A stretch of DNA of 6,935 bases. Source: Deltaproteobacteria bacterium (GTDB lineage Bacteria > Desulfobacterota > Syntrophia > Syntrophales > JAAYKM01). Position numbers and translations under genes: made by a program. The notes beneath the pieces were generated by a model, which saw only the letters and a list, made by a program, of their open reading frames with translations, had not been told where the DNA came from and made no database searches. Within the stretch, counting starts at the first letter, position 1, and every line of letters begins with the position of its first letter. Of this stretch, positions 4,193 to 6,935 are shown piece by piece. The DNA lies in contig JAGVTI010000299.1 of the NCBI GenBank assembly GCA_019136935.1, positions 1 through 6,935 on the forward strand, in the 5' to 3' direction.

Positions 4193-6935
4193 ATGCCTGA
4201 ACAGGGGAAGGGGTTTCTTTTCGAAGTCAGTTGGGAAGTCTGCAACAAGGTTGGGGGGATTTACACGGTGGTCACGAGCAAGCTTCGTGAAGCGATCGCA
4301 TCTTACGGAGAAAATTATTTTCTTCTGGGCCCTGACCTGAAGACGAATATCGACTTCGAGGAAACGGATGAGGACTGCTGGGCAAGAATCCGGGAAACCA
4401 CGGCCATGAAGGACATCGCCTGCCGCTTTGGCCGCTGGAAAATCCCCGGTGAACCGAAGGTCATCCTGGTTGGCGCGGGCAAAAAATACAACAAGGATCA
4501 ACTCCTTTACACGATTTGGGAGGAGTATGGCGTCGATTCCATCGCGGGCGGGTGGGATTACATCGAACCCGTCATGTTCAGCTACGCCTGCGGAGAGGTC
4601 ATCGAGACGGCGTACAACATTCTGTCAAGGCCCCGGGAACAGACGGCGATCGCCCATTTCCATGAATGGATGTGCGGTGCGGGATTGCTGTATCTGAAAG
4701 AGAAGGTGCCGGAAATCGGCACGGTCTTCACCACCCATGCCACCATTCTCGGACGTTCCCTTGCCGGTTCGGGGATGGACATCTATGCGAACATGGAACT
4801 CATCTCTCCCCAGCGAGAGGCGACGGCGCACAATATTACGGCTAAATATTCCATGGAAGCCGCTTCAGCCAGGGAAGCCGATTGCTTTACCACTGTCAGC
4901 GCCATCACCGCCACGGAAGCCCTGAACTTTCTGGGCCGGCCCCCTGACGTGATCACGCCGAACGGTCTGAATATCGAGCATATCCCGGACCTGTCGCAGA
5001 ACAGGACACCGGCCCTTAAAGCAAGGGAGAAACTTCTGGAAGGGGCGTCCCGCTTTTTGAGGAGAAATTTCTCGGACCACACTAAAATCATGATTATTTC
5101 CGGGCGTTATGAGTTCCACAACAAGGGGGTCGATGTCTTTCTCGAAGCCCTCTCCCGCCTGGAAAAGGACCTGACCGAGCAGGAATCCGTTCTGGTTTTC
5201 CTGTCGATCCTCGCCGGTCATACGGACTTGAACCCCCGTCTGCAGAGCGATTTGGCAAAGGCATCCCCTGCTTCCGATGCGGCGGGAGGCGCGATCGCCA
5301 CCCATCGCCTGGATTACGAAGCGTCGGACCCCATCCTGCAGACCTGTAATCGATTGGGATTCCGGAATGCCCCCGAGAACCGTGTCCAGATCATTTTCAT
5401 CCCGGCTTACCTCGACGGCTACGACGGCCTGATCAACATGCCTTACTACGAGGCCCTGTCGGGATGTGATCTCGGTGTATTCCCCTCGTATTACGAGCCC
5501 TGGGGATACACGCCCCTCGAATGCGCCGCCTATGCCGTTCCGACGGTCACCACGGACCAGGCTGGATTCGGGGGCTGGGTGCAGGAGACCATGGGGCAGT
5601 CACCGGGAATCATTATTCTGAACCGCAAGGGACGGCCGATTCAGGAAATCGAAGAGAACCTCTACCGGATTTTGAGGCAGTTTGTCTTTCAGGAAGAAGC
5701 CGTGCTCCTGGAACAGCGGAAAAACGCCCGTGACGTGGCCGAGCATGCCAATTGGGCGCAATTTTACCGCTTCTATCTCGAAGGATACGAAACGGCCGCC
5801 GCCAAGGCCTTGGAACGTTCCCGGAAGATCCTCAGCAGGGAAGAGGCCATCGAGGAAAGGTATACCTTTGCGGGAAGCGTATCCACCCAGCCCCATTTCC
5901 GTCATTTCACGGCGGTTGCCCATCTGCCCAAGAAAATCGCAAGATTGAGGGAGGTGGCCTACAACCTCTGGTGGGCATGGAATCCCCGGGTCTTCGATCT
6001 GTTCGCACCCCTGGATCCCAAGATGTGGAATGAAATGGGAAACAACCCGGTCAGGATGCTGGAAATGATCTCTCCGGAGAGACTGGACGAGGCGGCGGAC
6101 AATTCCTTCTATATGGGGCGTTATCGCCAGATCTTCAAGCTCTTCGACCAGTACATGGAGGAGAAGGGCACGCACAAGCGGATCATTCCGTCACCGGAAA
6201 TCAACATGACCCATCCCATTGCCTACTTTTCCACCGAATACGGGTTGCATGAAACCATTCCCATCTATTCCGGCGGTCTGGGGACCCTTTCCGGGGACCA
6301 TATGAAGTCGGCCAGCGACCTGAACATTCCTCTTGTCGGAGTGGGGCTTCTCTATAAAAACGGTTATTTCCGGCAGGTTATCGATCAGAACGGTATCCAG
6401 ATCGCCGAATATCCCGAGAACGACCTGACCCATATGCCCCTGAAGCTCGTCCAGGACGATCTGGGGAACGAAGTCCAGATTTCCATCGATCTTCCCGGAC
6501 GGACCCTTTATGCGAACATACGGGAGATCAAGGTGGGACGGGTCACGCTGTATCTCATGAACACGGATCTGCCGAGAAATACCGTTCAGGACCGCCACAT
6601 CACGGACCGGCTCTACGCAGCGGATCAGAGAACGAGAATCGAACAGGAAATCCTTTTGGGAATGGGGGGCGTGAAACTTCTGCGCAAATTGGGATTCAAA
6701 CCCCGCGTCTACCACATCAACGAGGGGCATTCGGCGTTCCTTATCCTGGAGAGGATTTCCGGTCTCATGCTGGAAGAGGGGCTCTCCTTCGACGAGGCCG
6801 CGGAAGTCGTCCGCGGCAGCAGCATTTTTACGACCCACACTCCCGTCGAAGCGGGAAACGAGCGTTTCAGCCGGGAGATGATGGAATATTATTTTTCCGG
6901 TTTTGTCAGGAAGACCGGCATCACCTGGTCGCAGT
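4193..6935 (+). CDS. Bifunctional GT3 glycogen synthase fused to DUF3417/GT35 alpha-glucan phosphorylase, 3'-truncated by the window
   Basis: One frame runs from 4193 for 914 codons with no stop and continues beyond the window. Residues 1 to about 540 are a GT3 synthase of the animal/yeast type. Motifs are FEVSWEVCNKVGGIYTV (10-26), AHFHEW (154-159), THATILGR (181-188), TPNGLN (255-260), GRYEFHNKG (304-312, with donor-binding R305 and K311) and FPSYYEPWGYTPLE (430-443, E-X7-E with E435 and E443). A linker of about 30 residues leads to a short-type phosphorylase. DUF3417 starts near 568 (NLWWAWNP at 591-598). GT35 follows with YFSTEYGLHE (678-687), the YSGGLGTLSGDH loop (692-703), HINEGHSAFL (841-850) and TTHTPVEAGNERF (880-892, with H882 at the active-site histidine position). 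The PLP lysine and perhaps 350-500 further residues lie outside. GT3 enzymes normally use UDP-glucose; GT35 releases glucose-1-phosphate. The domain calls are secure. Simultaneous activity of both halves is inference. Confidence 0.93.
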   Translation, partial: MPEQGKGFLFEVSWEVCNKVGGIYTVVTSKLREAIASYGENYFLLGPDLKTNIDFEETDEDCWARIRETTAMKDIACRFGRWKIPGEPKVILVGAGKKYNKDQLLYTIWEEYGVDSIAGGWDYIEPVMFSYACGEVIETAYNILSRPREQTAIAHFHEWMCGAGLLYLKEKVPEIGTVFTTHATILGRSLAGSGMDIYANMELISPQREATAHNITAKYSMEAASAREADCFTTVSAITATEALNFLGRPPDVITPNGLNIEHIPDLSQNRTPALKAREKLLEGASRFLRRNFSDHTKIMIISGRYEFHNKGVDVFLEALSRLEKDLTEQESVLVFLSILAGHTDLNPRLQSDLAKASPASDAAGGAIATHRLDYEASDPILQTCNRLGFRNAPENRVQIIFIPAYLDGYDGLINMPYYEALSGCDLGVFPSYYEPWGYTPLECAAYAVPTVTTDQAGFGGWVQETMGQSPGIIILNRKGRPIQEIEENLYRILRQFVFQEEAVLLEQRKNARDVAEHANWAQFYRFYLEGYETAAAKALERSRKILSREEAIEERYTFAGSVSTQPHFRHFTAVAHLPKKIARLREVAYNLWWAWNPRVFDLFAPLDPKMWNEMGNNPVRMLEMISPERLDEAADNSFYMGRYRQIFKLFDQYMEEKGTHKRIIPSPEINMTHPIAYFSTEYGLHETIPIYSGGLGTLSGDHMKSASDLNIPLVGVGLLYKNGYFRQVIDQNGIQIAEYPENDLTHMPLKLVQDDLGNEVQISIDLPGRTLYANIREIKVGRVTLYLMNTDLPRNTVQDRHITDRLYAADQRTRIEQEILLGMGGVKLLRKLGFKPRVYHINEGHSAFLILERISGLMLEEGLSFDEAAEVVRGSSIFTTHTPVEAGNERFSREMMEYYFSGFVRKTGITWSQ

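Noticed and set aside
5600..6175. Antisense open frame of 191 codons spanning the synthase-phosphorylase junction
   Set aside because: It was considered as a possible gene marking two separate operons. The plus-strand frame is continuous and homologous on both sides, and the antisense product resembles nothing.
6191..6838. Antisense open frame of 215 codons opposite the phosphorylase domain
   Set aside because: It is entirely contained in the complementary strand of conserved GT35 sequence, has no plausible ribosome binding site or family motif, and is judged a shadow.

Overview
The window is a bacterial alpha-glucan (glycogen) metabolism cluster. All four genes read left to right, and the window edges cut both outer genes. 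By eye the base composition is mid-50s percent GC, and each internal gene has a clear Shine-Dalgarno sequence. The protein families (GH133 debranching enzyme, GT4 synthase-like enzyme, GH57 amylase, eukaryote-like GT3 synthase, short-type GT35 phosphorylase) are those of anaerobic bacteria that store glycogen by a non-classical route. My best guess at origin is a Desulfobacterota/deltaproteobacterial anaerobe, possibly Syntrophales-like. That is a recollection of protein style, not a search result; Bacteroidota and other anaerobes carry related clusters.

Layout. Bases 1-1563 are the 3' three quarters or so of a glycogen debranching enzyme; its start lies upstream. Bases 1564-1703 are the only sizeable gap. 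It holds an imperfect hairpin, a doubtful 32-codon open frame and the ribosome binding site of the next gene; I see no convincing promoter or terminator. Bases 1704-2990 encode a GT4 glycosyltransferase resembling glycogen synthases. Four bases later a GH57 alpha-amylase-type hydrolase begins (2995-4176). After 16 bases a very long frame opens at 4193 and is still open at the end of the window. It encodes a GT3 glycogen synthase followed, in the same frame, by the N-terminal part of a glycogen phosphorylase of the DUF3417/GT35 type.

How the genes fit together. The synthase domains (GT4 and GT3) would build alpha-1,4-glucan from nucleotide-sugar glucose. The phosphorylase domain would release glucose-1-phosphate from chain ends. 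The debranching enzyme would clear branch points that stop the phosphorylase. The GH57 enzyme would cut or remodel internal alpha-glucan chains. None of the proteins with a visible N-terminus has a signal peptide, so the set is probably cytoplasmic. GT5 GlgA, branching enzyme GlgB and ADP-glucose pyrophosphorylase GlgC are not in this window.

The most notable item is the fusion of a biosynthetic enzyme (GT3) to the opposing degradative enzyme (GT35). Both halves keep the active-site residues that can be seen here.
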